NCBI GenBank assembly: GCA_024397955.1
Contig: CP073744.1
Coordinates: 2,825,501 to 2,889,500, forward strand
Direction: 5' to 3'
DNA from: a bacterium SCSIO 12696
GTDB taxonomy: Bacteria; Pseudomonadota; Gammaproteobacteria; Pseudomonadales; Porticoccaceae
DNA length: 64,000 nucleotides
This document shows, piece by piece, positions 44,206 to 54,434 of this stretch. Positions within the stretch are counted from its first letter, which is position 1; every line of letters begins with the position of its first letter. A program made the position numbers and the translations under genes. Below the pieces are notes generated by a model, which was not told the origin of the DNA, did not search any database, and saw only the letters and a program-made list of their open reading frames with translations.

Positions 44206-45504
44206 ATGGTTAGCGGTTTATTGAGTAAACGTTTATTTTGGGGCGCTGCTTTTTGCTTGTTGTTAATATCTTGTGGCGGTGGCGGCGGTTCTTCTAACTC
44301 GCCGAGCTCTCCAGCGCCACCGCCGCCTACTCCACCACCTCCCGGTGGTGGCAATCCACCTCCGGTAGCGACAGCGGAATTTTCCTGGCCCTTGTGCGGG
44401 CGCATTTCCGAAAACCCGCCAGCTGGGTGGATGGTAGGGGATGATTGTCCCAGTGATCGACTGACGGCAGCATTTGATGACTCTCCCATGTCCAGCACTT
44501 TTGGCCCTCGCCAGCTGGCCAGCCAGGGGTTGCGCTACGATTTTCATCGTGGCATTGATTTGCCAACGGATCAAAATACACCGCTTTTCGCCATTGCTGC
44601 TGGTGAGGTGATTAAAGCTGGTGCCGATCCCGCTTTTGCGGACAGTGTGATTCAGGTTCGTCACTACGATCCAGACACGGATGATTGCGATGCTATTAAG
44701 TGCATCAGCAGTGTCTACCTGCATGTGAATAGCCCTGTAGTAAGTATTGGTGAGCAGGTGGTTCAGGGTCAGATGTTGGGTTACAGCGGAGCCAGTGCCA
44801 GCGGTTTTGCGCATCTGCATTTTGAAATTCGCCAGGCACCGGGCAATCACGATATCCGCAGTAATTGGCAGCGCGATTGTCGCCATCCATTGGCGTTTTT
44901 GGAGTACGACGATACCGGTGCAGCCAATATGTTGGTGACTATTGAATCGGTAGACAGTGCCAATCCGCTGCTTCCGGTTGTGACGGTCAGTGTTGAGCAA
45001 ACCAACGGCGTGGAGTTGGATGTCAATAGGCTGGAAGTGGAAGTGCGCGAGAACCAATCCGGCGGCGGTTCTGTACTGGTGGCTCAGGCCCAACATCAGC
45101 CGCAAGGCAATACGCCGGAAAGTGTTCCTTACCAGGTCAATCCCCCGTTCTTTGATACCCAGCTTTTCAATCGTCAGTACACGTACAAAGACAGTTCGTT
45201 ATTTCCCTGGTCAGTGTTTCAGACTGGCGGTTTGCACCAAAGTCCATTTCATCTTTTGCTGCCTGCGTCTTACGACCCCCATGTACACCTGGATGCCCAA
45301 TTGCCCAGTGATTCGCAGATTGGCTTTTTCAATGGTTTGACCATTGCCCCGCAACGCTTTACATCGACGTCCTCTGAGTATCGTTTGGAAGTTACGTTTA
45401 ATGAGCTGACTGGTGTTATGAACGCGGCGGACTTGTGCGTGCGCGCACGAGCTGTAGATGCTTTGGGAAATGCCACCGATTGGGTAGATAGCGGCTGTCA
45501 ATAA
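44206..45504 (+). CDS. M23 family metallopeptidase lipoprotein
   Basis: A 432-residue lipoprotein (LLISC, C23) with a Gly/Ser/Pro-rich linker (residues 24-55, proline runs) and an M23/LytM domain. The zinc ligands are visible as H114 and D118 (HRGID) and H205 in HLH, with H203 and H173 as further conserved histidines, so the domain should be active on peptidoglycan cross-links. Residues 230-432 are a separate beta-rich region I do not recognise. It converges with the Nudix gene, seven bases between stops. Confidence 0.85.
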   Translation: MVSGLLSKRLFWGAAFCLLLISCGGGGGSSNSPSSPAPPPPTPPPPGGGNPPPVATAEFSWPLCGRISENPPAGWMVGDDCPSDRLTAAFDDSPMSSTFGPRQLASQGLRYDFHRGIDLPTDQNTPLFAIAAGEVIKAGADPAFADSVIQVRHYDPDTDDCDAIKCISSVYLHVNSPVVSIGEQVVQGQMLGYSGASASGFAHLHFEIRQAPGNHDIRSNWQRDCRHPLAFLEYDDTGAANMLVTIESVDSANPLLPVVTVSVEQTNGVELDVNRLEVEVRENQSGGGSVLVAQAQHQPQGNTPESVPYQVNPPFFDTQLFNRQYTYKDSSLFPWSVFQTGGLHQSPFHLLLPASYDPHVHLDAQLPSDSQIGFFNGLTIAPQRFTSTSSEYRLEVTFNELTGVMNAADLCVRARAVDALGNATDWVDSGCQ

Positions 45505-45511
45505 GGTCGAG

Positions 45512-46096
45512 CTACGTGTCTTCGTGATTGGTCCACTTCCAACGACCACATTCGGTGGGGCCAGTCCAGCCAGATCTCAGAGGAAATTGCCCCTTAACCC
45601 GGTCCCGGAAGTAGTTTTGAAGAGTGACCTTTACGGACGTAAAGGCAATGTCGTGCCAAGGCACTTCGTGTTCGCGGAATAAGGCCACTTCCAGGCTTTC
45701 CGGGCTGATGTCAAAATCTGGCTTGGGTAGCTGAGCCAGAAAAAACAGATGTACTTGATTGACTCCCGGAATGCTGGTCATGGTGTATAGCTGGCCAATC
45801 TCTACTTTTGCTCGAGCTTCTTCCCAGCATTCTCTGGCAGCGCCCTGTTCGGTGGTTTCCCCGTTTTCCATAAAGCCTGCAGGCAGCGTCCACTTATTTG
45901 CCTGGGGCTCTATGGCGCGTTTGCACAGCAGTACCCGCTGTTCGTTGCCATCGTCGTAAACGGGTAGGCAGCCGCTGATAATCAACGGATTTTGATAGTG
46001 AATGGTGTCGCAACTGTCGCAAACATGACGTTCATGATCGTCACCTTCGGGAATGGTGAGCCTAACCGGTTGTCCACAGTTACTGCAGTAGTTCAT
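45512..46096 (-). CDS. Nudix hydrolase with zinc ribbon
   Basis: A 194-residue Nudix hydrolase. An N-terminal zinc ribbon (CSNCGQ and CDSCD, residues 4-30) precedes the catalytic Nudix box GFMENGETTEQ, REC, WEEA at about residues 74-96. The layout is similar to NudC-like and other zinc-ribbon Nudix enzymes that clean nucleotides or dinucleotide cofactors; the substrate is not certain. The divergent CoA pyrophosphatase gene starts 65 bases away. Confidence 0.85.
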   Translation of the reverse strand: MNYCSNCGQPVRLTIPEGDDHERHVCDSCDTIHYQNPLIISGCLPVYDDGNEQRVLLCKRAIEPQANKWTLPAGFMENGETTEQGAARECWEEARAKVEIGQLYTMTSIPGVNQVHLFFLAQLPKPDFDISPESLEVALFREHEVPWHDIAFTSVKVTLQNYFRDRVKGQFPLRSGWTGPTECGRWKWTNHEDT

Positions 46097-46161
46097 AGTA
46101 GCCCGGCCTGTATTCAGTTAAACGAGTATTGGTCGACAGTATACAAGAGCTTATAAATTCA

Positions 46162-46794
46162 ATGGATCCCATGCTGACTACCATTACACAAAATTTAAGA
46201 CAATTGCCGGTGCAAGCTGCACAACCAGAAGGTGGTGATGAGCGTGAGGCGGCAGTATTACTGGCGTTAACTGAAGAGCCAAGTTCTCAATTGATACTGA
46301 CTCGCCGAGCGCGCCATCTCAACGACCACGCTGGCGAAGTGGCGCTGCCCGGTGGTATGTGGGAGCCGCAGGATGGCAGTTTGCTGGATACGGCCCTGCG
46401 AGAGAGCCACGAAGAAATTGGTTTGCCGCCAAACGACGTAAAGTTGTTCGCTACCTTGCCGCCAAGGGATACTCGTCTCGGGGTCAGGGTGACACCCTTT
46501 GTAGGCCGCATCGCCGCAGATGCAAAACTAATCCCTGAACTGGCGGAGTTGGACGCTATCTTCCGTGTGCCATTGGAGTATTTGTTGGATACTAACAACC
46601 TGACTCGTGCGACGTTTGATATCAACGGCAAAGACTACTCGTTGCCCTGTTATCAGTATCAGGAGTACACCATCTGGGGGTTTACCCTGGCGTTGTTGGT
46701 AGAGTTTCTCAATTGTTCACTTCACGCCGGTATCCGGTTAAAGTACCCGGCCATTAAAAACTTCCCCCAAACTTGGCCAGAACATTCATCATGA
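46162..46794 (+). CDS. CoA pyrophosphatase-type Nudix hydrolase
   Basis: A protein of about 210 residues. The CoA-specific motif LTRRARHLNDHAGEVALPGG is followed by the Nudix box ALRESHEEIGL, matching the YeaB/NudL group that hydrolyses CoA and its derivatives. The start is uncertain: ATG at 46162 or 46171, or TTG at 46129; I use 46162. Its stop overlaps the DUF1289 start by four bases. Confidence 0.85.
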   Translation: MDPMLTTITQNLRQLPVQAAQPEGGDEREAAVLLALTEEPSSQLILTRRARHLNDHAGEVALPGGMWEPQDGSLLDTALRESHEEIGLPPNDVKLFATLPPRDTRLGVRVTPFVGRIAADAKLIPELAELDAIFRVPLEYLLDTNNLTRATFDINGKDYSLPCYQYQEYTIWGFTLALLVEFLNCSLHAGIRLKYPAIKNFPQTWPEHSS

Positions 46795-46982
46795 GTAACG
46801 ACGAAAAACCCATTAACTCCCCCTGCATCTCTATCTGTGCTTTGGACGACGATGATGTTTGTGTGGGCTGCTATCGTACTGCCGATGAAATTCGTGGCTG
46901 GATGGCGATGGATAATGTCGAGCGCAAAGAGGTGTTGAAGAAGAGCATGTTGCGATCGCGCCAAGCCAATCCTTTCGCCTAA
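46791..46982 (+). CDS. DUF1289 small Cys-containing protein
   Basis: A 63-residue protein with the DUF1289 pattern SPCISICALDDDDVCVGCYRT, whose four cysteines probably bind a metal. The function is unknown. It overlaps the previous gene (ATGA), as is common for this family next to Nudix genes, and is followed by a strong terminator. Confidence 0.85.
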   Translation: MSNDEKPINSPCISICALDDDDVCVGCYRTADEIRGWMAMDNVERKEVLKKSMLRSRQANPFA

Positions 46983-47029
46983 GAAAGCAGGCGAGACTCG
47001 GAAGATGTGAGACGTTAAAGTCCGGACAA

Positions 47030-47059
47030 CAAAAAAGGCGGCTAATGCCGCCTTTTTTG
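47030..47059. terminator. Strong bidirectional terminator
   Basis: AAAAAAGGCGGC, TAAT, GCCGCCTTTTTT forms a perfect hairpin with T runs on both strands. It serves the DUF1289 operon on the plus strand and the HU-like gene on the minus strand. Confidence 0.95.
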
Positions 47060-47079
47060 TCTCTAATACTACGAGAACA

Positions 47080-47490
47080 TCAGTTCGCCATATCTTTGAG
47101 TTTCTTCAGTGCCAGCACTTTTACGGCAGTGCTGGCTGGGCGAGCGGCAAAGGTCGTCTCTTCACCGGTGAACGGGTTAATGCCTTTACGCGCTTTGCGG
47201 GCGGGCTTTTTAACCGTCTTGATTTTCAGCAGGCCGGGCAGGGCAAATTCGCCCACAGCACGCTTCTTGATGTGACGTTCAATCACCACGCCCAGCTCGT
47301 CCAGTACTGCGCCAACCTCTTTTTTGCTCAGGCCGGTGTTGTCAGCGATTTCGGTAAGAATTTGGGTTTTGGTGTAGCGGGTTTTAACGGCGGTTACCTT
47401 GCGGGCAGGTGCTGCGGCTTTGGCGGGAGCCTTTTTCGCAGCAGGTTTTTTAGCAGGGGCTTTCTTTGCAGGGGCTTTTTTGGCGGCCAT
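47080..47490 (-). CDS. HU-family DNA-binding protein with histone-H1-like Lys/Ala/Pro tail
   Basis: A 136-residue nucleoid protein. The first 35-40 residues are repeats of KAPAKK and similar, like histone H1 tails; residues of about 45-136 are an HU/IHF fold (TKTQILTEIADNTGLSKKEV, and the arm region ARKARKGINPFTGEE). It binds and bends DNA; the tail should add non-specific affinity. The start at 47490 follows AAGGATAG; the longer frame lacks support. A good promoter lies about 140 bases upstream. Confidence 0.9.
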   Translation of the reverse strand: MAAKKAPAKKAPAKKPAAKKAPAKAAAPARKVTAVKTRYTKTQILTEIADNTGLSKKEVGAVLDELGVVIERHIKKRAVGEFALPGLLKIKTVKKPARKARKGINPFTGEETTFAARPASTAVKVLALKKLKDMAN

Positions 47491-47628
47491 CTCACTATCC
47501 TTTATTCGTTGTTGGTGTTGAGTTTGGTGCAGACTCTGTGGCACATCGCAACACATGCAGGGGTTAGAGCGGGGGTGAACCATAAACGCTTTTAAGTACA
47601 CTCACAGTTCGTGTTGCAGCCGAGCCTA

Positions 47629-47657
47629 TATATAAAGCATCGTTAAGGTGCAGGCAA
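47629..47657 (-). promoter_or_regulatory. Sigma-70-like promoter of the HU-like gene
   Basis: Reading leftwards, TTGCCT, 17 bases and TATATA fit a sigma-70 promoter. The 5' leader to the ATG at 47490 would be about 130 bases. Confidence 0.6.
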
Positions 47658-47760
47658 CCGTAAAGCGCTTAAAAATAGGGGTTTTTGTCAGTTTTTTGTG
47701 ATCGCTATTGTTTTTCCGGGTTCGCTTTTTTGCGGCGGTGCATGTCGCTGGGCCCTAGGG

Positions 47761-47766
47761 TATAAT
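47761..47766 (+). promoter_or_regulatory. -10 element of the aspS promoter
   Basis: A consensus TATAAT lies 70 bases before aspS. The best -35 match (TGCATG, 16 bases upstream) is weak. Confidence 0.5.
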
Positions 47767-47835
47767 GCCCGGCTTTTTGCATGGCCAGTTGGTCTGCTCA
47801 CTATCACTTTATTCAGAGAATAGCGGGAATCGATT

Positions 47836-49611
47836 ATGCGCACCGGTTATTGTGGCGCCCTCAACAAAACCAATATTGACGAAGTAGTCACCTTGTGTGG
47901 CTGGGTGGATCGCCGTCGTGACCACGGTGGCGTGATTTTTATTGACCTGCGGGACCGCGAAGGCGTGGCCCAGGTGGTGTTCGACCCGGATTGTGGTGAG
48001 CACTTTACCACTGCTGAACGCCTGCGCAGCGAGTACGTGATTCGTGTGACCGGTAAGGTACGTGCTCGCGATGCCGCTGCCGTAAACACCAATATGAAAA
48101 CCGGCGAGATCGAAGTATTCGCCAGCGAGCTGAGCATTCTCAACAGCTCGGAAACGCCTCCGTTTCCCTTGGACGAGCACCATAAGGTGGGTGAGGACGT
48201 GCGTCTGAAGTACCGTTACCTGGATTTGCGTCGCCCGGAGATGCTGGGCAACCTCAAGTTCCGCTCTGACGTCACCACCGCCATCCGCAGCCACTTGGCT
48301 GACCGCGGTTTTATGGATGTGGAAACCCCCATGCTCACCCGCGCCACTCCGGAAGGTGCCCGTGACTACCTGGTGCCCAGCCGCACCCACGAGCATAAGT
48401 TCTTTGCTCTGCCGCAGTCGCCGCAGCTGTTTAAGCAACTGTTGATGATGTCTGGTGTGGATCGCTACTACCAGATCGTCAAATGCTTCCGCGATGAAGA
48501 CCTGCGCGCCGACCGCCAGCCAGAGTTTACCCAGATCGATATGGAATTCGCCTTCGTTGAAGAAGACGACATTATGGGCCTCAGCGAAGACATGGTTCGC
48601 AGCGTGTTCCGCGATGTTAAAGACATTGAACTGGGTGACTTCCCACGCATGCCCTACAGCGAGGCCATGGAAAAGTACGGCTCCGACAAGCCGGACCTGC
48701 GCATTCCCCTGGAGCTGGTGGAAATCAAAGACCTGGTTAAAGACGTCGACTTTAAAGTGTTCTCTGGCCCGGCCAATGATCCGAAAGGTCGCGTGGCGGC
48801 TCTTAAGGTACCCAAGGGTGGCGAGCAGTTGGCCCGTAAAAAGGTGGATGCCTATGGCAAATTTGTCAGCACCTATGGTGCCAAAGGCCTGGCCTGGATC
48901 AAAGTCAACGACCGCGACGATCTGGAAAACGGTTTACAGTCGCCCATCGTTAAACACTTGGGGGTAGAGAACTGCGAACCAATCCTTGAGCGCCTGGGTG
49001 CCGAGTCCGGCGATATTATTTTCTTTGGTGCAGATAAAGCCAACATCGTGTCCGATGCACTGGGCGCACTGCGCTGCAAGTTGGGTGAAGACCTGAATCT
49101 GTATACCCGCGAATGGGCACCCCTGTGGGTGGTGGACTTCCCCATGTTTGAAGAACTGGATGGTGGTGCCTTAACGCCATTGCACCACCCATTCACTCAA
49201 GCGTCCTGTTCGCTGGAAGAACTGAAGGCCAACCCGGCGGAAGCGCTGTCCCGCGCCTACGATATGGTGTTGAACGGTACCGAACTGGGCGGTGGCTCCA
49301 TTCGTATTTATGACCCGCAGATGCAGTCTGAAGTGCTGAGCATTCTGGGTATCAGCGAAGAGCAGGCCCGAGAGAAATTTGGCTTCTTGCTTGACGCTCT
49401 CAACTACGGCTGTCCGCCCCACGGCGGTATCGCCTTTGGTCTCGACCGTTTGATTATGTTGATGGTGGGTGCTGATTCCATTCGCGATGTTATCGCCTTC
49501 CCGAAAACCCAGACTGCCCACTGCGCCATGACCGACGCACCGGGCTTGGTGGAAAATACTCAGTTGCGGGAACTTAATATTCGCCTTCGTGAGAAGGTAA
49601 CTGAAGCATAA
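47836..49611 (+). CDS. aspS: Aspartate-tRNA ligase
   Basis: A 591-residue class IIb synthetase charging tRNA-Asp. The N-terminal OB domain (residues 1-105, [20 protein letters not shown]), the bacterial GAD insertion domain (about 290-420) and the class II core with motif 2 ([15 protein letters not shown]) and motif 3 (GIAFGLDRL) are present. It heads the aspS-yebC cluster, ten bases before a tight ribosome site for yebC. Confidence 0.97.
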   Translation: MRTGYCGALNKTNIDEVVTLCGWVDRRRDHGGVIFIDLRDREGVAQVVFDPDCGEHFTTAERLRSEYVIRVTGKVRARDAAAVNTNMKTGEIEVFASELSILNSSETPPFPLDEHHKVGEDVRLKYRYLDLRRPEMLGNLKFRSDVTTAIRSHLADRGFMDVETPMLTRATPEGARDYLVPSRTHEHKFFALPQSPQLFKQLLMMSGVDRYYQIVKCFRDEDLRADRQPEFTQIDMEFAFVEEDDIMGLSEDMVRSVFRDVKDIELGDFPRMPYSEAMEKYGSDKPDLRIPLELVEIKDLVKDVDFKVFSGPANDPKGRVAALKVPKGGEQLARKKVDAYGKFVSTYGAKGLAWIKVNDRDDLENGLQSPIVKHLGVENCEPILERLGAESGDIIFFGADKANIVSDALGALRCKLGEDLNLYTREWAPLWVVDFPMFEELDGGALTPLHHPFTQASCSLEELKANPAEALSRAYDMVLNGTELGGGSIRIYDPQMQSEVLSILGISEEQAREKFGFLLDALNYGCPPHGGIAFGLDRLIMLMVGADSIRDVIAFPKTQTAHCAMTDAPGLVENTQLRELNIRLREKVTEA

Positions 49612-49626
49612 CCGGAGGTTTTGACA

Positions 49627-50373
49627 ATGGCAGGTCACAGTAAATGGGCCAATATCAAACACCGCAAGGCGGCTCAGGATGCCAAGCGGGGCAAGGTATT
49701 TACCAAAATTATTCGCGAGCTGGTGGTTGCCGCCAAAGCCGGTGGCCCCAACCCGGAAGATAACCCCAGCCTGCGCGCCTGTGTTGACAAGGCGCTGGGC
49801 GCCAACATGAAACGAGACACCATCGACAAAGCCATCGCTCGCGGTGCTGGCACCGGTGATGGTGATGATTACGAAGCGGCCACCTACGAAGGTTACGGGG
49901 TTGGTGGCGTAGCGGTGTTGGTGGAATGCCTGACCGATAACCGCAATCGCACCGTGGCGGAAGTGCGCCATGCGTTTAGTAAGCGCGGTGGCAACCTCGG
50001 CACCGACGGTTCGGTGGCTTACCTGTTCTCTAAAATCGGTCAGCTCAGCTATGGCGAAGGTGCTGATGAAGACCAGATTATGGAATTGGCCCTGGAGGCC
50101 GGTGCTGACGATGTGGTTGCCAACGACGATGGCTCCATCGATGTGGTCACCGCCTGGGAAGACTTTCTGTCGGTAAAAGATGCCATGGTCGCCGCCGGCC
50201 TGACGCCAGAGCATGCGGAAGTCACCATGCAGCCTTCCACCAGTGTTGAGCTGGACAAGTCTGGTGCGGAAAAGGTGATGGGCCTGGTGGATATGCTGGA
50301 AGATTTGGACGATGTCCAAAACGTCTATACCAACGCGGATATTCCGGAATCGGTATTGGCGGAAATGGAGTAA
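49627..50373 (+). CDS. yebC: YebC/PmpR-type regulator or translation factor
   Basis: A 248-residue YebC-family protein starting [20 protein letters not shown], with the family's RAIARGAG and YEGYGVGG blocks. Members have been described as DNA-binding regulators and, more recently, as translation factors easing ribosome stalling. I start it at 49627, nine bases after GGAGG; a TTG six bases earlier is possible. Confidence 0.95.
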   Translation: MAGHSKWANIKHRKAAQDAKRGKVFTKIIRELVVAAKAGGPNPEDNPSLRACVDKALGANMKRDTIDKAIARGAGTGDGDDYEAATYEGYGVGGVAVLVECLTDNRNRTVAEVRHAFSKRGGNLGTDGSVAYLFSKIGQLSYGEGADEDQIMELALEAGADDVVANDDGSIDVVTAWEDFLSVKDAMVAAGLTPEHAEVTMQPSTSVELDKSGAEKVMGLVDMLEDLDDVQNVYTNADIPESVLAEME

Positions 50374-50436
50374 GAGCCTTGCTTGGCATGGCTAGCGTTG
50401 AAACATTTAACCAAAGACTTTTAAAAAGGTAACAAC

Positions 50437-50682
50437 ATGAAAACCATCAAGAAAACTGCTGATTACACTATCTTCCAAAAGCGCAATGAGCGCTACGCCG
50501 TAAAAGGCGCCGACAGCAAGTGGATCAATGGTGAAGAGAAAGCCAAAATCCTGTTGGCGGAAGAGCTGATCAAACTGTCTGTTGCCGCTCCTGCGGAAGA
50601 GCCAGTAGAAGAGGTAGCAGAAGAAGCAACTGAAGAAGCTGTTGCTGAAGAAGAGGCTACTGAAGAGGACGCGAAAGAGTAA
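50437..50682 (+). CDS. Small conserved protein with acidic tail
   Basis: An 81-residue protein. The N-terminal 45 residues (KKTADYTIFQKRNERYAVKGA, then a helix KAKILLAEELIKL) look folded, and the rest is a low-complexity Glu/Ala/Val tail. I know similar proteins only as hypothetical. AAAAGGT lies ahead of the ATG. A terminator follows, so it may end the aspS-yebC transcript. Confidence 0.65.
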   Translation: MKTIKKTADYTIFQKRNERYAVKGADSKWINGEEKAKILLAEELIKLSVAAPAEEPVEEVAEEATEEAVAEEEATEEDAKE

Positions 50683-50703
50683 TTTTCTCTTCGATGTTTA
50701 AAG

Positions 50704-50728
50704 CGGGCAGCCAACGGCTGCCCGTTTT
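50704..50728 (+). terminator. Rho-independent terminator
   Basis: CGGGCAGCC, AAC, GGCTGCCCG, then TTTT is a perfect nine-base stem directly after the acidic-tail gene. Confidence 0.9.
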
Positions 50729-50788
50729 CGTTCTGGATACCGTTAAGGTATCCTCGTCTCTCGTTTCCTGTCTCCCATTTCTCACGTT

Positions 50789-51310
50789 ATGACCCGTATT
50801 CTCGGTATTGACCCAGGTTCCCAACGCACCGGCTTCGGTGTGATTGATGTGGCGGGTTCTCGGGAAAGTTACGTCACTAGCGGTATTATCAAACTGCCAC
50901 CACAGGCCAGCCTGCCGGAAAAATTAAAAATCATCTACGCCGGTGTCAGCGAAATTATTGCTGAGACTTCCCCAAATTTAATGGCGGTGGAAGAGGTGTT
51001 TTTTGCCAAAGATCCCCGCGCGGCGCTCAAGCTGGGTCAGGCCCGTGGCACCGCTATTGTGGCGGGTATGAATGCGGATATTCCTGTGGGTGAATACTCT
51101 GCCCGCACCGTGAAACAGGCGGTTGTGGGCACTGGCGCGGCTACCAAAGAGCAAGTGCAGGAAATGGTGGTGCGCCTGTTAAAACTCTCCGCCACCCCCA
51201 AAGAAGATGCCGCCGATGCGTTGGCGGTAGCCTTGTGCCACGCGCAAAGCAGCCGCACTCAGGCGAATATGGCGGGGGTAAGTCGGTATGCGCGGGGGAG
51301 GAATAGGTGA
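50789..51310 (+). CDS. ruvC: Holliday junction resolvase RuvC
   Basis: A 173-residue endonuclease that cuts Holliday junctions during recombination repair. The catalytic acids are visible: D7 in LGIDPG, E68 in AVEEVFFAKD, and the aspartates of KEDAADALAVALCHA. The usual following ruvA and ruvB genes are absent: after 169 bases of repeats comes the convergent dxs gene. Confidence 0.96.
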   Translation: MTRILGIDPGSQRTGFGVIDVAGSRESYVTSGIIKLPPQASLPEKLKIIYAGVSEIIAETSPNLMAVEEVFFAKDPRAALKLGQARGTAIVAGMNADIPVGEYSARTVKQAVVGTGAATKEQVQEMVVRLLKLSATPKEDAADALAVALCHAQSSRTQANMAGVSRYARGRNR

Positions 51311-51453
51311 CGGTGTGCTTATGCATAACCTCATCCTGAGGAGCCCTTTCATTTATGAAAAAGGGGCGACGTGAGGATCTCACGACTAGCCGCCCCTGAG
51401 ATTCTCACGGTCACTGCGTTCCCTCAGAATGACAGTAGACAGTGCTGGCATTT

Positions 51454-51483
51454 GGTGGATTACGCTGCGCTAATCCACCCTAC
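51454..51483. repeat. Intergenic palindromic repeat, copy B
   Basis: The reverse complement of this 30-base unit matches 36388-36417 with three differences (GTAGGGTGGATTAG at its right end). It contains the stop codon of dxs. The adjoining 51311-51453 also holds a repeat-like stretch (CATCCTGAGG ... CCTCAGAATGAC), so the junction between ruvC and dxs is repeat-rich. Confidence 0.7.
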
Positions 51484-53411
51484 AGCGCCGCCGATTGTTT
51501 CCCATCCAGCAACTGCAAGCGCGCCTCAATGGCCCGCTCGATGCCCGCTGCGTCCAAACCCACTTGAGCTAACTGCTCGCTGTGGCTGGCGTGGTCAATA
51601 TAGCTGTCTGGCAAGCCCAGATGTAACACTGGCATCACCACGCCGGACTGGGCCAAGTATTCGCTGACTGCCGCACCGGCACCGCCGTGGATGCTGTTTT
51701 CTTCCAGGGTCACCAGCAGATCGTGATCCATAGCCAGTTGTGCAACCAACTCTTCATCCAGCGGTTTCACAAAGCGCATATCAGCGACAGTGGCGTTGAG
51801 GTTGTCCGCCGCCTGCAAGCCGTGATGGAGCAGGGTGCCAAAATTGAGGATGGCCACTTTGCGGCCCTGGCGCTTGAGTTCACCGCGGCCAATGGGCAGA
51901 GCAGTCATTTGTTGCTGGATGGCAACACCGGGACCAGTGCCTCGAGGGTAACGTACTGCGGCCGGGCCTTTGTGAATAAAGCCGGTATACAGCAGTTGGC
52001 GGCACTGGTCTTCGTCAGACGGTGCCATCACCAGCATATTGGGTACGCAGCGCAGGTAGCTGAGATCAAAGCTGCCTGCGTGAGTAGCGCCGTCTTCGCC
52101 GACCAGTCCGGCGCGATCAATGCCAAAAGTCACATCCAGATTTTGCAGGGCCACATCGTGAATCAGCTGGTCGTAGGCACGCTGTAAAAAGCTGGAATAA
52201 ATGGCCACTACGGGCTTCTGGCCTTCGCAGGCCATTCCGGCGGCCAGAGTAACCGCGTGCTGCTCGGCAATGGCGACATCGTGGTAACGATCTGCAAAGC
52301 GTTTTGAAAATTCCACCATGCCCGAGCCTTCGCACATGGCCGGGGTAATCCCCACCAATTTTTCGTCCTGCTCGGCCATATCGCAAAGCCAGTCGCCAAA
52401 AATGTCTTGGTACTTTTTCTTCGCGGGTTTGCGTGGTTGTGCTGGACTTTCAGTGGGCTCCAGCGCCGGGGTTGGCTCAATTTTACTGAGCGCGTGGTAA
52501 CCCACCGGGTCATCTTCCGCTGGTGTAAACCCTTGGCCCTTGCAGGTAATGCAGTGCAGTAATACCGGCCCGGTCAAGTGTTGCAGATTTTCGATGGTGT
52601 GAATCAGCTGTGGCAGGTCGTGGCCATCAATAGGGCCGATGTAGGTAAAGCCCAGTTCTTCAAATAACGTGCCTGGAGCCACCATACCCTTCATGTGCTC
52701 TTCGGTGCGGCGCACAAACGCGGCCGCTGAGGGAATGGCTTTTAAGACTTTTTTGCCGCCTTCGCGAATGGTGTTGTAAAACCGGCTCGCCCATATCTTC
52801 GAGAAATAGGTAGCCAGCCCGCCCACATTGTGGGAGATGGACATATTGTTGTCGTTGAGCACTACCAGCATATCCGCGTCGGTATGGGCAGCGTGGTTCA
52901 GTGCTTCGAACGCCATGCCGGCGGTCATCGCGCCATCGCCAATTACCGCCACGGTGCGACGTTGCTCTTTAGCCATTTGCGCACCCAGAGCCATACCCAA
53001 GGCGGCGCTAATGGAGGTGCTGGAATGCCCTACACCAAAGGTGTCGTATTCACTTTCACTGCGTTTGGGGAAGCCGGATAGGCCACCTTTGTGGCGGATG
53101 CCATCCATTTGCTCGCGGCGGCCAGTAAGGATTTTGTGGGGGTAGGTTTGGTGGCCCACATCCCATACCAGGCGATCCACAGGGGTGTTGTAGGCATAGT
53201 GCAGGGCGATGGTCAGTTCCACCACACCCAGGCCCGCGCCGAAATGCCCGCCAGTACGGCCCACAGTAAACATTAGATAGGCGCGCAGCTCGTCCGCCAG
53301 TTGCAGCAGCTGCTCTTCGCTGAAATTGCGTAAATGCGCTGGCTCCCCACTGCTATCCAGCAGCGGGGTAGTGGGGCGGGTCAGAGGAATGTCGGTAAAT
53401 TTCTTTGCCAT
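51480..53411 (-). CDS. dxs: 1-deoxy-D-xylulose-5-phosphate synthase
   Basis: A 643-residue thiamine-diphosphate enzyme making the first intermediate of the MEP isoprenoid pathway from pyruvate and glyceraldehyde 3-phosphate. The TPP motif [15 protein letters not shown] ... NDN and the transketolase-type AEQHAVT glutamate are seen. An Ala/Pro/Lys linker (near residues 310-330) separates the first two domains. I start it at 53411 by homology. It follows xseB and ispA on the same strand, the usual order. Confidence 0.96.
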   Translation of the reverse strand: MAKKFTDIPLTRPTTPLLDSSGEPAHLRNFSEEQLLQLADELRAYLMFTVGRTGGHFGAGLGVVELTIALHYAYNTPVDRLVWDVGHQTYPHKILTGRREQMDGIRHKGGLSGFPKRSESEYDTFGVGHSSTSISAALGMALGAQMAKEQRRTVAVIGDGAMTAGMAFEALNHAAHTDADMLVVLNDNNMSISHNVGGLATYFSKIWASRFYNTIREGGKKVLKAIPSAAAFVRRTEEHMKGMVAPGTLFEELGFTYIGPIDGHDLPQLIHTIENLQHLTGPVLLHCITCKGQGFTPAEDDPVGYHALSKIEPTPALEPTESPAQPRKPAKKKYQDIFGDWLCDMAEQDEKLVGITPAMCEGSGMVEFSKRFADRYHDVAIAEQHAVTLAAGMACEGQKPVVAIYSSFLQRAYDQLIHDVALQNLDVTFGIDRAGLVGEDGATHAGSFDLSYLRCVPNMLVMAPSDEDQCRQLLYTGFIHKGPAAVRYPRGTGPGVAIQQQMTALPIGRGELKRQGRKVAILNFGTLLHHGLQAADNLNATVADMRFVKPLDEELVAQLAMDHDLLVTLEENSIHGGAGAAVSEYLAQSGVVMPVLHLGLPDSYIDHASHSEQLAQVGLDAAGIERAIEARLQLLDGKQSAAL

Positions 53412-53549
53412 TGCCGTGTTGGGGCACTCTTTCAAACAGGTCGGCAATATTACATTAATTTGACCAAGTTAGCCCCATTGGTTTGAGCAGGTTTGTGGGG
53501 ATACTGTGGAGATTAAAGGGACGTTATACACAACGGCTATCGGGTTTAC

Positions 53550-54434
53550 TTAAAACTCTCTGGATACAATGTAATCCGCAACGGCCCTTAATCCGTCTGC
53601 TTGATGATCAAAGTCTGCTAAGGCTTGCAAGCTGTTGTCACAGAGTTCTCTGGCTTTTTGCTTGGCGGCAGATACTCCCAGCAGGGAGGTGTACGTTGGT
53701 TTGTTGAGTGCCTGGTCGGCGCCTTGGGTTTTGCCCAGTGTTGCCGTGTTGCCTTCTACATCCAGAATATCGTCCTGCACCTGAAAGGCCAGGCCAATAC
53801 AGCGGCTGTATTCCGCCAGAGCTGTAAGCTGTGCAGTAGTAGCGCCAGCGCTGGTAGCGCCCAATTGAATACTGGCGTCAATCAAGGCACCGGTTTTCAG
53901 GTTATGCATTTGCTGCAGCTGCTCCAGCGACAAGGTGTGGTCGACAGCGGCTAGATCGATGGCCTGGCCAGCTACCATACCGTGGGAGCCTGCGGCTCTA
54001 GCGAGTGTGGCCACCATCTGCAGTGCCTGCTGGGTAGAGGTTTCGGTGAGCTGAGTCAGTTGTTCGAACGCCAGTGCCTGCAGGGCATCACCTGCGAGGA
54101 TGGCCGTGGCCTCGTCAAACTGAATATGGCAGGTGGGTTTGCCGCGGCGCAGTTCGTCGTCGTCCATGGCGGGCAGGTCGTCGTGAATCAGAGAGTAAGC
54201 ATGTGTCAGCTCTACAGCGCAGGCGACTTTGTCCGTATCCGCGTTTATGCAGCCCACTGCCTGGGCAGCGCCGTAGGTCAGCATGGGACGAACTCGCTTG
54301 CCACCGTTGAGTACGCTGTAACGCATGGCTTTTGACAGGGCTTTGGCTTGTGGGTGCGCGACGACGGTGTCGGATAGTTGCCGATCAACCCTTTCTACAG
54401 CAAGGGACTGGAGCTGTTGTAACGCGGTGTTCAT
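53550..54434 (-). CDS. ispA: Farnesyl diphosphate synthase (short-chain polyprenyl synthase)
   Basis: A 294-residue all-helical prenyl transferase joining isopentenyl and allylic diphosphates. Both Asp-rich motifs are visible: DDLPAMDDD (first) and DDILD (second). The start at 54434 overlaps the xseB stop by four bases; the longer frame reads into xseB. It supplies the isoprenoid chain downstream of dxs. Confidence 0.95.
   Translation of the reverse strand: MNTALQQLQSLAVERVDRQLSDTVVAHPQAKALSKAMRYSVLNGGKRVRPMLTYGAAQAVGCINADTDKVACAVELTHAYSLIHDDLPAMDDDELRRGKPTCHIQFDEATAILAGDALQALAFEQLTQLTETSTQQALQMVATLARAAGSHGMVAGQAIDLAAVDHTLSLEQLQQMHNLKTGALIDASIQLGATSAGATTAQLTALAEYSRCIGLAFQVQDDILDVEGNTATLGKTQGADQALNKPTYTSLLGVSAAKQKARELCDNSLQALADFDHQADGLRAVADYIVSREF

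Noticed and set aside
49171..50319. 382-codon frame on the minus strand across aspS and yebC
   Set aside because: It spans two highly conserved genes on the other strand and has no family signature.
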